DNA of 64,000 bases from CAVVJA01 sp963779485 (GCA_963779485.1 CAVZYJ010000023.1:124001-188000), one strand, 5' to 3'; positions 1 to 9,371 are shown, counted from the first letter of the stretch. Notes: generated by a model not told the origin, from the letters alone. Translations and numbers: made by a program.

Positions 1-292
1 TGTCGCCGAAACCGCCAGGCAGGTTCTCGGCAACCTTGTCCAGCAGCTCACGCTGTAGCTCGGGATTGGCGTGCAACACAAAGCCGGTGATCGACACGGC
101 CAGCAGGATCAGCGGAAACAGCGCGAGGAAGCTGAAGAACGTGATCGCTCCGGCGTACTGGTTGCCGTTGTTCGCTGTGAACCGGCCCCACGCGCGAACG
201 ACGTGAGCCAGCCAGGCCTGGCGGCCCTGGGCGCCACGCCACCAGGCGCTAGCCCGCTCCTTGAGCTGGGCGAGCCGGCCGGGCTTGCTCAT
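1..292 (-). CDS. YihY/BrkB-family inner membrane protein (N-terminal part)
   Basis: The first 97 codons are present; the C-terminus lies beyond the left edge. The N-terminus is basic and rich in Trp and Ala. It is followed at about residues 41-73 by a conserved-looking stretch (NNGNQYAGAITFFSFLALFP) that leads into the first membrane helix, as in the YihY/YhjD/BrkB family once called ribonuclease BN. The ATG at 292 lies 15 bp downstream of the 2H phosphoesterase stop, so it is probably the last gene of the trpS transcript. In this family six helices are expected, so most of the protein is missing here. The physiological role of the family is not well established. Confidence 0.8.
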   Translation of the reverse strand, partial: MSKPGRLAQLKERASAWWRGAQGRQAWLAHVVRAWGRFTANNGNQYAGAITFFSFLALFPLILLAVSITGFVLHANPELQRELLDKVAENLPGGFGD

Positions 293-307
293 CTCGCTCC
301 CGCTCAC

Positions 308-835
308 TCACGGCAGACCGAGCGGGAAATCACGTCTACGGTGCCACTCGCCGTCCTCGCTCCGCTCGAACAGCGTGCACGCCTCGACGACGAAGCGGGC
401 CACGAAATCGGCGAGCCCGTCGTAGGCGAGGTCCAGGGCGTGATCGGGCACGTCATGAGCAATCGTCACGTGCGGGTGATACGGGAAGTCGAGCTCCCGC
501 AACAACGGGCCACTGCGAACGACCCGCTCCAACTGCTCGCAGTTGGCGACGCCGCGCGCGACCTGGATGAACACGACGGGCGACGTCGGCCGGAACGTGC
601 CGGTGCCGAGCAGGTGCATGACGAACGGCATGGCGAACGACGCGGCTTCGCTGAGATGCTGCTCGATCTTGGGCAGGTCGCCCCGAGCGATCGGCGTGGG
701 GGGCAGCAGCGTGACGTGCGGCCAGATCAGGTCCGCCTGCGAGTCGCCGACCCGCCGGCGCCACCCGGTGAGCACCGTCGCGTGCGGTTCCGGTATGGCA
801 ATTGCTACGCCCACTGTTGCTTGGTCGGCAGTCAC
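308..835 (-). CDS. 2'-5' RNA ligase / 2H phosphoesterase family protein
   Basis: A 175-residue protein with the two short signatures of the 2H phosphoesterase superfamily: H40-V-T42 in HVTLLP and H122-V-T124 in HVTIAH. In this fold two HxT motifs face each other to hydrolyse or ligate 2'-5' or cyclic phosphodiester bonds. The length fits the bacterial ThpR/LigT-like group. The GTG start overlaps the trpS stop (GTGA at 832-835), so the two are translationally coupled. The real substrate (RNA 2',3'-cyclic ends or a nucleotide) cannot be read from the sequence. Confidence 0.85.
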   Translation of the reverse strand: MTADQATVGVAIAIPEPHATVLTGWRRRVGDSQADLIWPHVTLLPPTPIARGDLPKIEQHLSEAASFAMPFVMHLLGTGTFRPTSPVVFIQVARGVANCEQLERVVRSGPLLRELDFPYHPHVTIAHDVPDHALDLAYDGLADFVARFVVEACTLFERSEDGEWHRRRDFPLGLP

Positions 836-1875
836 CCGCGGGCCTCGCCCTGTCCTGCCGCGCTGGGCAGGAAGCCGACCTTGTCGAAGACATCCATGAC
901 CGTCGCGGCGGCGACCTCGCGTGCGCGCATCGCTCCATCGGCGAGGATCTTGTCCAGCTCGACCGGGTCAGCCAGATACTCGGCCGTCCGGGCGGCCAGC
1001 GGTTCGGTGAACGCGACGACCGCGTCGGCGACCGCGGCCTTCAGGGCCCCGTAGCCCTGGCCGGCCAGCTCTTCGACCAGCGCGTCGACATCGCGACCGG
1101 TCACCGCCGACAGAATGCCCAGCAGGTTGGAGATGCCGGGCTTGGTCTCGGGGTCATAGCGAATGTCCGTCTGAGTGTCAGTCACGGCCCGCCGGATCTT
1201 GCGGACCAGGACGTCCGGCGAATCCAGGAGATTCAGCGTTCCCGCGTCGGGCAACGACTTGCTCATCTTCGCCGACGGATCTTGCAGGTCGAGAATCTTC
1301 GCCGTCTCCTTCGGTATGTACGGCTCCGGCAGGGTGAACGTGCTGCCGTAGCGCCGGTTGAACCGCTGGGCCAGATTCCGGGTGAGTTCTACGTGCTGTC
1401 GCTGATCTTCACCGACCGGCACCGCGTCGGCGTGATAGACGAGGATGTCAGCCGCCTGCAGGACCGGATAGGTGAACAGGCCCACGGAGACACTCGCCGC
1501 GCCTTCGCGGGCTGACTTGTCCTTGAACTGCGTCATCCGGCTCGCCTCGCCGAATCCGGTCAGACACTCGAACACCCAGGAGAGCTGCGTGTGCTCCGGA
1601 ACGTGGCTCTGGATGAACAACACGCATCGGCCCGGATCGAGTCCGGCGGCGAGCAGCTGCGCCGCAGACGCTCGGCTGCGCTCGCGCAACTCGTCCGGCG
1701 TCGGCGGATTGAGGGTGATCGCGTGCAGGTCGACGATGCAGTAGAACGCCTCGTAGCTGTCTTGCAGGGCCACCCATTGGCGGAGCGCGCCGAGGTAGTT
1801 ACCGAAGTGGAACGAGGTGGAAGTCGGCTGGATACCCGACAGCACCCGCGGCGTCCGCGCAGCCACACCCGACAT
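832..1875 (-). CDS. trpS: tryptophan--tRNA ligase
   Basis: Class I aminoacyl-tRNA synthetase that charges tRNA-Trp with tryptophan in the cytoplasm. With the ATG at 1875 the protein has 347 residues, the usual TrpRS length. The HIGH-type motif is HFGN at residues 23-26, and the KMSKS loop is at 203-207. An in-frame extension to 1938 exists but overlaps the stop of the upstream CBS gene and adds 21 residues not typical of the family, so the internal start (reading SGVAARTPRVLSG) is preferred. The upstream gap is only about 60 bp, leaving no room for a Trp attenuator. It is followed by an overlapping 2H phosphoesterase gene. Confidence 0.96.
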   Translation of the reverse strand: MSGVAARTPRVLSGIQPTSTSFHFGNYLGALRQWVALQDSYEAFYCIVDLHAITLNPPTPDELRERSRASAAQLLAAGLDPGRCVLFIQSHVPEHTQLSWVFECLTGFGEASRMTQFKDKSAREGAASVSVGLFTYPVLQAADILVYHADAVPVGEDQRQHVELTRNLAQRFNRRYGSTFTLPEPYIPKETAKILDLQDPSAKMSKSLPDAGTLNLLDSPDVLVRKIRRAVTDTQTDIRYDPETKPGISNLLGILSAVTGRDVDALVEELAGQGYGALKAAVADAVVAFTEPLAARTAEYLADPVELDKILADGAMRAREVAAATVMDVFDKVGFLPSAAGQGEARG

Positions 1876-1934
1876 AGGACTCGATTCTGACAGCCCGGTT
1901 GAGGCCCGTGCACCCGGGCGCCCGTCAAGAGGGC

Positions 1935-3269
1935 TCACAGTACGTCCGCCAGGCCGGCAGCGCCCTCGGCCGGGCCATCCTGACCGTCGACACCGGGCGG
2001 GGTGACGCGGACAGCGGCGGCGCGGTGCCCGTCTACGGCGGTGACGGCCAGCTGGAAACCGTCGTAGCTCACTTCGTCTCCTACCGCGGGCAGCCGGCCC
2101 AGCGCCGCCATCACAAACCCCCCTGCGGTCTCGTACGGTCCCTCGGGCAGCTCCAATCCGGTCGACTCCGCGAACTCGTCGAGGTTGAGCCGGCCGTCGA
2201 CCTCGACCGCGCCGTCGATCAGCCGCCGCGGTCCCGCGACGTCAGCGTCGTACTCGTCGTGGATGTCACCGATGACCTCCTCGATCAGGTCTTCGAGGGT
2301 CACGATGCCATCCGTCCCGCCGTACTCGTCGACGACGATGGCGAGATGCTGGCCTTCTCGGCGCATCTCGGACAGGGCCACCAGCACGTTCTTCGAACCG
2401 GGCACCTGCTTGACTTCGCGCACCAGGTCACCGACCGTCCGGCCTCGGTCGCCAGGCGCGTCGCCGAAGAGCAGGTCCCGAATGTGGACGAAGCCGCGGA
2501 CCTCGTCCTGACTACGGTCGACTACCGGATAACGCGAATGGGGCGCCTGCATCGCGAGCCGGCTGGCCCGATTCACCGTCGTCGAGACGTCGAGGAAGGT
2601 GACCTCGGTGCGGGAAACCATGACTTCGCTGACCGTGCGTTCACTCGCCGCGAAGACCTCGTCGATGAGCCGGCGCTCGTCGGTCGTTAGCGATTCGTGA
2701 GCCGCCACCAGTCCGCGCAACTCCTCCTCGCTGATCGCCTCTCGGCCGATGGCCGGGTCGCCGCCGAGCACCCGCACGAGCAAGTTGGTGCTGCGCGACA
2801 GCAGCCAGATGATGGGCCGGCAAATGGTGGCGACTCGGTTCAGGGTCGGGCTGAACAGCCTGGCCGTAGCCTCGGGACGTTGCAGCCCCAGCCGCTTGGG
2901 CACGAGCTCACCGACGACGAGCGTGACGAATGAGATGATCAAGGTAACGCCGATGAATCCAATGACGCCCGCGGGGCCGGCGGCCATGCCGAGGTGCACC
3001 AAGCCGTCCTTCGCCTGATCACTCAACGTGACAGCGCCGAACGCGCTCGACAGCAGCGCGGTGAGCGTGACGCCGATCTGGACGGTCGCCAGGAAGCGGT
3101 TCGGATCCTTGATCAGCCGGGCCACCGCCTGACCCCGCCGGCCCCTCTCGGCCATGGCCCGCACCTGGCCCTCGCGCAACGAGATCAACGAGATCTCGGA
3201 CGCGACGAACAGCCCTTCGAGCACGATCAGCGCCAGCACGATCGCTATGTTGATCAGAGTCGAGTTCAT
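1935..3269 (-). CDS. hemolysin-family CNNM/CBS-domain transporter-like membrane protein
   Basis: A 444-residue protein with the HlyC/CorC (CNNM) architecture. An N-terminal CNNM membrane domain (helices near residues 5-24, 60-80 and 98-125, with VVGELVPKRLGL just after) is followed by a CBS pair at about 205-330, including VDEYGGTDGIVTLEDLIEE, and a C-terminal CorC_HlyC domain at about 350-430. Relatives act in magnesium or cobalt handling; the haemolysin name is historical. It lies between icd and trpS on the same strand, with 123 bp separating it from icd. The substrate is inferred from the family only. Confidence 0.9.
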   Translation of the reverse strand: MNSTLINIAIVLALIVLEGLFVASEISLISLREGQVRAMAERGRRGQAVARLIKDPNRFLATVQIGVTLTALLSSAFGAVTLSDQAKDGLVHLGMAAGPAGVIGFIGVTLIISFVTLVVGELVPKRLGLQRPEATARLFSPTLNRVATICRPIIWLLSRSTNLLVRVLGGDPAIGREAISEEELRGLVAAHESLTTDERRLIDEVFAASERTVSEVMVSRTEVTFLDVSTTVNRASRLAMQAPHSRYPVVDRSQDEVRGFVHIRDLLFGDAPGDRGRTVGDLVREVKQVPGSKNVLVALSEMRREGQHLAIVVDEYGGTDGIVTLEDLIEEVIGDIHDEYDADVAGPRRLIDGAVEVDGRLNLDEFAESTGLELPEGPYETAGGFVMAALGRLPAVGDEVSYDGFQLAVTAVDGHRAAAVRVTPPGVDGQDGPAEGAAGLADVL

Positions 3270-3392
3270 CGGAGCCTGTGACTACTCCCCGGACGGCGGG
3301 GGCTGCGGCGGGCCGTAGTCCGCTGTGCCAACACCTCGCACAGTTTACGGTCGTCGGCGAATCACAGATACGCGATTCGCGGCGGTCCTCGG

Positions 3393-4607
3393 TCAGCCGA
3401 TGGCGCGGCTCAAGTTGGCGTCGATCGTCGCCAGGAAGTCCTCGGTCGACAGCCATGCGGTGTCCGGGCCGACGAGCAGGGCCAGATCCTTGGTCATCTG
3501 GCCCGCCTCGACGGTGTCGATGCACACCCGTTCGAGCGTTTCGGCGAAGCGGGTCACGTCGGGGGTGGCGTCCAGCTCGCCGCGATGCGCCAGGGCACGC
3601 GTCCAGGCGAAGATCGAGGCGATCGGATTGGTCGAGGTCGGCCGGCCGGCCTGGTGCTGCCGATAGTGCCGCGTCACGGTGCCGTGCGCCGCCTCGGCCT
3701 CGACCGTCTTGCCGTCCGGCGTCATGAGCACCGAGGTCATCAACCCGAGCGAGCCGAACCCTTGCGCGACCGTGTCGGACTGGACATCGCCGTCGTAGTT
3801 CTTGCAGGCCCAGACGTATCCGCCTTCCCACTTCAGCGCCGCGGCCACCATGTCGTCGATCAGCCGGTGTTCGTAGGTGAGACCCGCGGCGGCGAAGTCC
3901 GAGGCGAACTCGGTCTCGAACACCTCGGCGAACAGGTCCTTGAACCGCCCGTCGTAGGCCTTGAGGATGGTGTTCTTCGTCGACAGGTATACCGGGTAAT
4001 GGCGGGCCAGCCCGTACCGCATCGACGCGCGGGCGAAGTCGCGGATCGAGTCGTCGAGGTTGTACATCGCAAGGGCGACGCCACTCGAGGGAAAGTCGTA
4101 GACGGACAGCTCTATCGGGTCGCTGCCGTCCTTCGGCGTGAACGTCAGCGTCAAGGATCCCTCGCCGGGAATCACCGTGTCGGTCGCGCGGTACTGGTCA
4201 CCGAACGCATGACGGCCGACGACGATCGGCTTGGTCCACCCGGGAACCAACCGCGGGACGTTCTGCATGATGATCGGCTCACGGAAGATCACGCCGCCCA
4301 GGATGTTGCGGATCGTTCCGTTGGGGGACCGCCACATCTTCTTCAGCCCGAACTCCGCCACCCGCGCTTCGTCGGGCGTTATCGTCGCGCACTTCACGCC
4401 GACGCCGTGCCGTTTGATTGCGTTGGCGGCGTCGATCGTGACCTGGTCGTCGGTCGCGTCGCGGTGCGATATGCCGAGGTCGTAGTAGTCGAGGTTGATG
4501 TCGAGGTAGGGAATGATCAGCTGATCCTTGATGAACTGCCAGATGATGCGGGTCATCTCGTCGCCGTCGAGTTCGACGACCGTTCCCTTCACGGTGATCT
4601 TCGACAT
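3393..4607 (-). CDS. icd: NADP-dependent isocitrate dehydrogenase (homodimeric, eukaryote-like type)
   Basis: Catalyses oxidative decarboxylation of isocitrate to 2-oxoglutarate in the TCA cycle, producing NADPH. The 404-residue length and the substrate loop SPNGTIRN at residues 94-101 mark the homodimeric type II enzymes rather than the E. coli Icd or the 80-kDa monomeric type. Later motifs YDGDVQSDTVAQGFGSLG and AAHGTVTRHYR form the metal and NADP sites. Upstream of the ATG lies GGAGAGG, a plausible ribosome site. It diverges from the DUF885 gene over 86 bp. Confidence 0.96.
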   Translation of the reverse strand: MSKITVKGTVVELDGDEMTRIIWQFIKDQLIIPYLDINLDYYDLGISHRDATDDQVTIDAANAIKRHGVGVKCATITPDEARVAEFGLKKMWRSPNGTIRNILGGVIFREPIIMQNVPRLVPGWTKPIVVGRHAFGDQYRATDTVIPGEGSLTLTFTPKDGSDPIELSVYDFPSSGVALAMYNLDDSIRDFARASMRYGLARHYPVYLSTKNTILKAYDGRFKDLFAEVFETEFASDFAAAGLTYEHRLIDDMVAAALKWEGGYVWACKNYDGDVQSDTVAQGFGSLGLMTSVLMTPDGKTVEAEAAHGTVTRHYRQHQAGRPTSTNPIASIFAWTRALAHRGELDATPDVTRFAETLERVCIDTVEAGQMTKDLALLVGPDTAWLSTEDFLATIDANLSRAIG

Positions 4608-4693
4608 CTGCGAATGCCTCTCCGACGACGACTTCTTGGTATCAAGATATGCCGGTGGGGTGTCGGCGCTCGGGCTGCCCCTACCCTCGGCCT

Positions 4694-6388
4694 ATGACGC
4701 AACCCACCGGACGACCCGCGACGATGGTCGACCACATCGTGGACCGCTACCTCGACGACTACGTGGCCCTCGACCCGGTGACCGCGACCTATCTCGGCGT
4801 GCCCGGTCACGACGACGAGCTCCCGGACCTCTCCCCGGACGGATTGGCTGAGGTGTCGGTCCTCCGGCGCCGCGCGCTCGCCGAGCTCGACGCTGCGACC
4901 GCCGTCGACGAAACCGACCGGATCACCGTCGCCGCGGCCGCGGAGCAGCTGGGCATCGCCGAAGAGATCCGGGCCACCGGAGCCGAAGAGGCCCATCTGA
5001 ACAACATCGAAAGTCCGATTCAGATGCTCCGTCAGGTCTTCGATCTGATGCCAACAGCCACCGACGAGGACTGGGCGGTCATCGCGCGGCGCCTCAGCCG
5101 GCTGCCCGATGCGATCGACGGTTACCTTGCCTCGCTCACGACCGCGGCCGCGCGCGGCGACGTCGTCCCTCGTCGACAGGTGGCAGCCGGCGTCGCCCAG
5201 AGCCGGGAGAGCGCCAGCCCGAACGGCTTCTTCGCGACCTTCGCGGCCGGGGCCGCCACCGCTGATGGCGAACTGCCGAGCGCGATCCGGCAGGACCTCG
5301 ATCGCGGAGCGGCGAACGCGGCCCGCGCCTACGACCGGCTTGCTACCTATCTGGCCGACGAGCTTCTCGCGCTCGCTCCGCTGGACGACCCGGTCGGCCC
5401 GGAGCGGTACGCCTTGTTCTCGCGGCATTTCCTCGGGGCGCAAGTAGATCTCGACGAGACGTACGAGTGGGGGCAGGCGGAACTGGCCCGGATCGAGGAG
5501 GAGATGCGCGTCGTCGCCGATCGCATCGCGCCCGGGTCCACTTCCCGGGAGGCGATGGCCCACCTCGGTACCGACCCGGCCCGCAAGCTGCAGGGCACCG
5601 ACGCGCTGCGGCGCTGGATGCAGGACAAGTCCGACGCCGCAATCAGCGCGCTCGCCGACACGCATTTCGACATTCCGGAACCGATCCGGGTGCTGGAGTG
5701 CCGAATCGCGCCGACGCCGACCGGGGGCATCTACTACACCGGTCCGAGCGAGGACTTCTCCCGTCCCGGCCGGATGTGGTGGGCGGTGCCAGCCGGCATC
5801 GAGGAATTCTCGACCTGGCGAGAGCTGACGACCGTCTACCACGAGGGCGTTCCCGGCCATCACCTGCAGGTCGCCCAGACCGTGTACCGACGCGAGCTGC
5901 TCAATCGGTGGCGCCGCCTCGCCTCGTGGACCTCAGGGCACGGCGAGGGCTGGGCTCTCTACGCCGAACGCCTGATGGCCGATCTCGGTTACCTCGATGA
6001 CCCGGGCGACTACCTGGGCATGCTCGACGGCCAGTCCATGCGGGCCGCACGGGTCGTTATCGATATCGGCGTGCACTGCGGCTTCCCCGCGCCGGCCGAG
6101 GTGGGCGGCGGACCGTGGTCCTACGAGTCGGCCTGGCAATACCTGATTGCGCACGCCTCGATGGCGCCGGAGTTCCTGCGCTTCGAGCTCGACCGCTACC
6201 TGGGCTGGCCCGGGCAGGCTCCGTCGTACAAGATCGGCGAACGGCTATGGCTTCAGCTGCGTGACGACGCGCGGGCCAAGGGCGGCGACGACTTCGATCT
6301 GAAGACGTTCCACCGGCGCGCCCTGGACATCGGCAGCGTCGGCCTGGACGTGCTCCGCTCGGCGGTTCTCGGCGAGTACGCCGGCTGA
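4694..6388 (+). CDS. DUF885 family protein, putative metallopeptidase
   Basis: A 564-residue protein of the DUF885 family, seen in many actinobacteria. The motif YHEGVPGHHLQV puts H383, E384, H389 and H390 in an HExxxxHH-like arrangement, which is why the family is thought to be zinc peptidases or dipeptidases. A further downstream GHGEGWALYAER stretch is also characteristic. No signal peptide is visible, so it is probably cytoplasmic. The ATG at 4694 is chosen because the 15 extra residues upstream are Cys/Pro-rich and unlike the family. A TACCCT hexamer ends 6 bp before this ATG, so a leaderless transcript is possible. Confidence 0.88.
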   Translation: MTQPTGRPATMVDHIVDRYLDDYVALDPVTATYLGVPGHDDELPDLSPDGLAEVSVLRRRALAELDAATAVDETDRITVAAAAEQLGIAEEIRATGAEEAHLNNIESPIQMLRQVFDLMPTATDEDWAVIARRLSRLPDAIDGYLASLTTAAARGDVVPRRQVAAGVAQSRESASPNGFFATFAAGAATADGELPSAIRQDLDRGAANAARAYDRLATYLADELLALAPLDDPVGPERYALFSRHFLGAQVDLDETYEWGQAELARIEEEMRVVADRIAPGSTSREAMAHLGTDPARKLQGTDALRRWMQDKSDAAISALADTHFDIPEPIRVLECRIAPTPTGGIYYTGPSEDFSRPGRMWWAVPAGIEEFSTWRELTTVYHEGVPGHHLQVAQTVYRRELLNRWRRLASWTSGHGEGWALYAERLMADLGYLDDPGDYLGMLDGQSMRAARVVIDIGVHCGFPAPAEVGGGPWSYESAWQYLIAHASMAPEFLRFELDRYLGWPGQAPSYKIGERLWLQLRDDARAKGGDDFDLKTFHRRALDIGSVGLDVLRSAVLGEYAG

Positions 6389-6422
6389 CCGCCGGGCTCG
6401 GCGCTCGATCGTGGCGGCCTAG

Positions 6423-7199
6423 GTGGCGCGGGCCGGCCCCGGCCGCCGCGGCGCCTTAGCCGCGGTGCTCGCGCTCCCGCTCTTACTGGGCGGATGCACC
6501 GGTTCCGCGTCCTCGCGCCACGAGGGTTCGGCCGCGGCCACGACGTCGACCGCTCGGGCCCTCTCCCCCAGCCGCTCGACGGAGTCCATGACCCGGCCGT
6601 CGAGTGGCGTGCGGCGCCCCGCGCCTAGCTCCCCGGCGGTCGTCGTGGCCGACCCCCGCCTCGCCGGCTTGGTCGGCGACGGCCAGTTCGCCACCGTGCC
6701 GCTGGCCTTCCCGGCAACAGCGACCGGCCGGCCGGTTGCCTACGCGGTGCAGATCGAGCACGGTATTCCCATCGACGGCCGCGACTTCGCGACCCAGGTG
6801 CACGCAACGCTCACCGACCCGCGCGGCTGGCAGGGCGTCGACCACATCGCATTCGCGGCCGCCAGCTCGCCCGCGAACGCCACGATCATCGTGACCCTGG
6901 CGACTCCTCGAACCACCGATCAGCTCTGTGCCCCCTTGGATACGGGCGGGTGGCTGAGCTGCTGGAACCAGGGCCGCGCGGTCATCAACTCCGACCGCTG
7001 GTTCGTCGGGTCGGCCAGCTACGGCTCGGACCTCGCCGACTACCGGCACGAGCTCGTCAACCACGAGGTCGGGCATGGCCTGGGCCACGCCCATCGGTAC
7101 TGCCCCGGCCCGGGCAAGGCGGCACCGGTCATGCAACAGCAGACGATCTCGCTACAGGGCTGCCGGGCCAACCCGTGGCCATCGGTGACGGCCGGCTAG
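6423..7199 (+). CDS. DUF3152 family lipoprotein, zinc-metalloprotease-like
   Basis: The 258-residue product begins with a basic N-terminus, a hydrophobic segment and a lipobox LLGGC (Cys25), so it should be a lipidated exported protein. A Ser/Thr/Pro-rich linker (about 26-75) precedes the globular domain. That domain ends in HEVGHGLGHAH (H214, E215, H218, H224), the metzincin-like zinc signature found in DUF3152. Its GTG start lies 34 bp after the DUF885 gene, so the two putative peptidases may be co-transcribed. No substrate can be named. A hairpin immediately after the stop probably ends the transcript. Confidence 0.85.
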   Translation: MARAGPGRRGALAAVLALPLLLGGCTGSASSRHEGSAAATTSTARALSPSRSTESMTRPSSGVRRPAPSSPAVVVADPRLAGLVGDGQFATVPLAFPATATGRPVAYAVQIEHGIPIDGRDFATQVHATLTDPRGWQGVDHIAFAAASSPANATIIVTLATPRTTDQLCAPLDTGGWLSCWNQGRAVINSDRWFVGSASYGSDLADYRHELVNHEVGHGLGHAHRYCPGPGKAAPVMQQQTISLQGCRANPWPSVTAG

Positions 7200-7218
7200 C
7201 CAGCCCACCGGTCAGTTG

Positions 7219-7265
7219 GTGATCTTGGAGATATGCGCGCCAGGAGGCAGTAAGTCCAAGATCAC
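7219..7265. repeat. dispersed hairpin repeat, copy A (probable bidirectional terminator)
   Basis: An 11-bp perfect inverted repeat, GTGATCTTGGA (7219-7229) and TCCAAGATCAC (7255-7265), with a 25-nt loop. It sits between the convergent DUF3152 and metallophosphoesterase genes, and its right arm contains the latter's stop codon. The right arm lies in a 17-base string, TAAGTCCAAGATCACGA, repeated exactly at 21912-21928 and mostly in reverse near 16117-16132. There is no U-run. Confidence 0.75.
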
Positions 7266-8047
7266 GAAAGGAATCGCCCGTCCCGGGGCCCGAATGCCTC
7301 GATCGCCTCAGCGTCACTGGCGGTGATATCGAGGTAGTCCGCGACCCACGTCAGCGCGTGCGGCGAGCCGGCCGCGAGGATCTCGGTCCGGGCGGCGGCG
7401 ACGTCGAACAGCGAGCGCCGCAGGGTGACCGCGCCGTCAGCGAGCAACGCCCAGTGCGCGCCGGGCCGGCCGTAGGGCATGCCCACGCTGCCCGGGTTGA
7501 CGATCAGCCGCCGATGCGCGAGCCGCACGAACGGCATGTGGGTGTGGCCGCAGACCACTGTCGCCACGTCGTCGGGCAGGGCGGCAAGCACCTCGGCCCA
7601 GCGGGACAGCCGGGTGTCCACGAGCACCACCTGCTCGTCGTCGTCGGGCACCGCGTGGCAGAACAGCACCGGCCCGAAGCCGTCGACGGGGAGCGTCACC
7701 GGATACGGCAACGCGTCGAGTCGGTCCAGTTGATCGGGCCGAAGTTGCGCGGCCGCCCACGGCGCGATCGGGTCGCCGACATCGACGACCTCGCCGCGGG
7801 CCAGGCTCACGAGCTCGCGGTCGGCATTCCCGCGCACGAGGATCACCCGGTCTCCGAGCCCGACGAGCCGATCGAGCGTCTGCGCGGGCATCGGGCCGGC
7901 CGCGAGATCGCCGGTCACGATCACCCGGTCAGCCGCCTGAACCGCCGGCTCGGCCAGTACCGCGTCGAGCGCTGGCAGCACGCCATGGACGTCCGACAGC
8001 ACAGCGACCGACCGCACTGAGCGCCCGGACGCCGGGGCCAGGGTCAC
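7262..8047 (-). CDS. YfcE-like metallophosphoesterase
   Basis: A 261-residue calcineurin-like phosphoesterase. The metal-binding motifs appear in order: DVH (D19, H21), GD (46-47), GN (73-74), H131 in CHAVP, and GHTH (167-170). This is the minimal set for a two-metal phosphodiesterase active site of the YfcE/MJ0936 group. The GTG at 8047 overlaps the mdh stop (GTGA), which defines the start; a longer open frame upstream is only the shadow of mdh. The physiological substrate is unknown. Confidence 0.88.
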   Translation of the reverse strand: MTLAPASGRSVRSVAVLSDVHGVLPALDAVLAEPAVQAADRVIVTGDLAAGPMPAQTLDRLVGLGDRVILVRGNADRELVSLARGEVVDVGDPIAPWAAAQLRPDQLDRLDALPYPVTLPVDGFGPVLFCHAVPDDDEQVVLVDTRLSRWAEVLAALPDDVATVVCGHTHMPFVRLAHRRLIVNPGSVGMPYGRPGAHWALLADGAVTLRRSLFDVAAARTEILAAGSPHALTWVADYLDITASDAEAIEAFGPRDGRFLS

Positions 8048-9018
8048 AGGTTGGCGACGTCGGCCTGCTTCGCCCGCACGGCCTCGGCCGCCTCGCGCAG
8101 CGCCTCGTGTTCGGAGTCGGTAAGTGAGCGCTCGACGATCCGTTCCACGCCGCCGGCACCGATCTCGGCCTCGACGCCGAGGTAGACGCCGCTGATGCCG
8201 TACTCGCCGTCGACCCAGGCGCACACCGGGATCGTCTCGGCCGTGTCCTCGATGACGGCGCGGGCCATCCGAGCCACGGCCGCCGACGGGGCGTAGAACG
8301 CGGAGCCGGTCTTCAGGAGCGCCACCACTTCGGCGCCGCCGTTGCGGGTGCGGGTGACCAACTCCTCGACGGTGCTCGCCGGCAGCACGTCGAGCAGTGG
8401 TTTGCCGTCGACGAAGCAGGCGGACGGTACCGGCACCATCGTGTCGCCATGCGAGCCGAGCGTCAGCGTGGTGACCGAGCTGACCGGGACGTCGAGCGCG
8501 GTCGCGACGTTGTTCGTGAACCGCGCCGTGTCGAGGACGCCAGCCTGGCCGAACACCCGCCGCCTCGGGAAGCCGGACGCGAGCTGGGCGAGAGCGGTCA
8601 TCTCGTCGAGCGGGTTCGATACCACGATCAGCACGGCGTCGGGCGAGTACCGCGCGATCCGTTCGGCCACCCCGCGCACGATCTTGGCGTTGACCTCGAG
8701 CAGGTCCATGCGGCTCATTCCCGGCTTGCGGGGCAACCCGGCCGTGATGATCACGACATCGGACCCGGCCGTCGCGTCGTAGCCGTCGCCGTCCGGCGTC
8801 GTGGTGACGCCGATGAGCTCGGTCTCGAACCCTTCGATCGGGCGAGATTGGTTGAGGTCGAGGGCCAATCCCTCCGGACGGCCTTCGATGATGTCGGTGA
8901 GCACGACGGTGTCCAAGATGTCGTACTCGGCGAGTCGCTGCGCGGTGGTGGAACCGTAGAACCCGGCCCCGACGACGGTGATCTTGCCGCCGCGGTCACG
9001 GGTAACGGATGCGGACAT
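8044..9018 (-). CDS. mdh: malate dehydrogenase (LDH-like type)
   Basis: NAD-dependent oxidation of malate to oxaloacetate in the TCA cycle. The Rossmann motif GAGFYG is at residues 17-22, with D42 placed to bind the NAD ribose. The loop LPRKPGMSR (95-103) has the arginines that favour malate over lactate. The catalytic region includes SNPLDEM (134-140) and GSHGDTMVP with H190. The 324-residue length and motifs match the tetrameric LDH-like malate dehydrogenases. It is the first gene of a coupled pair with the phosphoesterase. The DUF3017, folD and purH genes lie upstream in the opposite sense of gene numbering but on the same strand, 62 bp away. Confidence 0.93.
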   Translation of the reverse strand: MSASVTRDRGGKITVVGAGFYGSTTAQRLAEYDILDTVVLTDIIEGRPEGLALDLNQSRPIEGFETELIGVTTTPDGDGYDATAGSDVVIITAGLPRKPGMSRMDLLEVNAKIVRGVAERIARYSPDAVLIVVSNPLDEMTALAQLASGFPRRRVFGQAGVLDTARFTNNVATALDVPVSSVTTLTLGSHGDTMVPVPSACFVDGKPLLDVLPASTVEELVTRTRNGGAEVVALLKTGSAFYAPSAAVARMARAVIEDTAETIPVCAWVDGEYGISGVYLGVEAEIGAGGVERIVERSLTDSEHEALREAAEAVRAKQADVANL

Positions 9019-9080
9019 GCCGGAACGCTCCTCGGTGTCTCGGTGATCGCCGGGTATGGGGCGAGGCTAGTCCTGCCACC

Positions 9081-9371
9081 TCAGCGCGGCAGCAACGACC
9101 CGAACAGGATCAGTGCGCCGCCGAGGGTGAAATAGCACACCGCGTCGAAGATCCGATTCCGAACTCGCAGCAGACCCGCGCGGCGGTCGGACAGAGCGAG
9201 CCGGCACGTTCCCGCGACCAGCACACCGATCGCAGTGACGACGACGCCGCGCAACCAGTGCTCGGGCACCACCGTGGCGTACAGGATGCCAGCGGCGACG
9301 ATGCTCAGCACGACGACGAACGGCAGATTGCTCGAGAGCGTCTGGCGCACGGTCACCGGAATCGAGGTCAC
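9081..9371 (-). CDS. DUF3017 family small membrane protein
   Basis: A 96-residue protein with three predicted membrane helices at about residues 16-34, 39-60 and 77-93. It has the size and position (directly after folD) typical of actinobacterial DUF3017 proteins. Its GTG start overlaps the folD stop as GTGA (9368-9371), so its translation is tied to folD. The reading frame stays open much further upstream, but that part only shadows folD. No function is known. Confidence 0.8.
   Translation of the reverse strand: MTSIPVTVRQTLSSNLPFVVVLSIVAAGILYATVVPEHWLRGVVVTAIGVLVAGTCRLALSDRRAGLLRVRNRIFDAVCYFTLGGALILFGSLLPR

Noticed and set aside
71..1054. Long plus-strand ORFs opposite trpS and similar genes
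   Set aside because: High-GC DNA keeps antisense frames open; their products are Arg/Gly/Pro-rich and show no family motif.
1876..1934. A possible Trp-codon attenuator before trpS
   Set aside because: Only about 60 bp separate trpS from the previous gene, and no Trp-rich leader or terminator hairpin is present.
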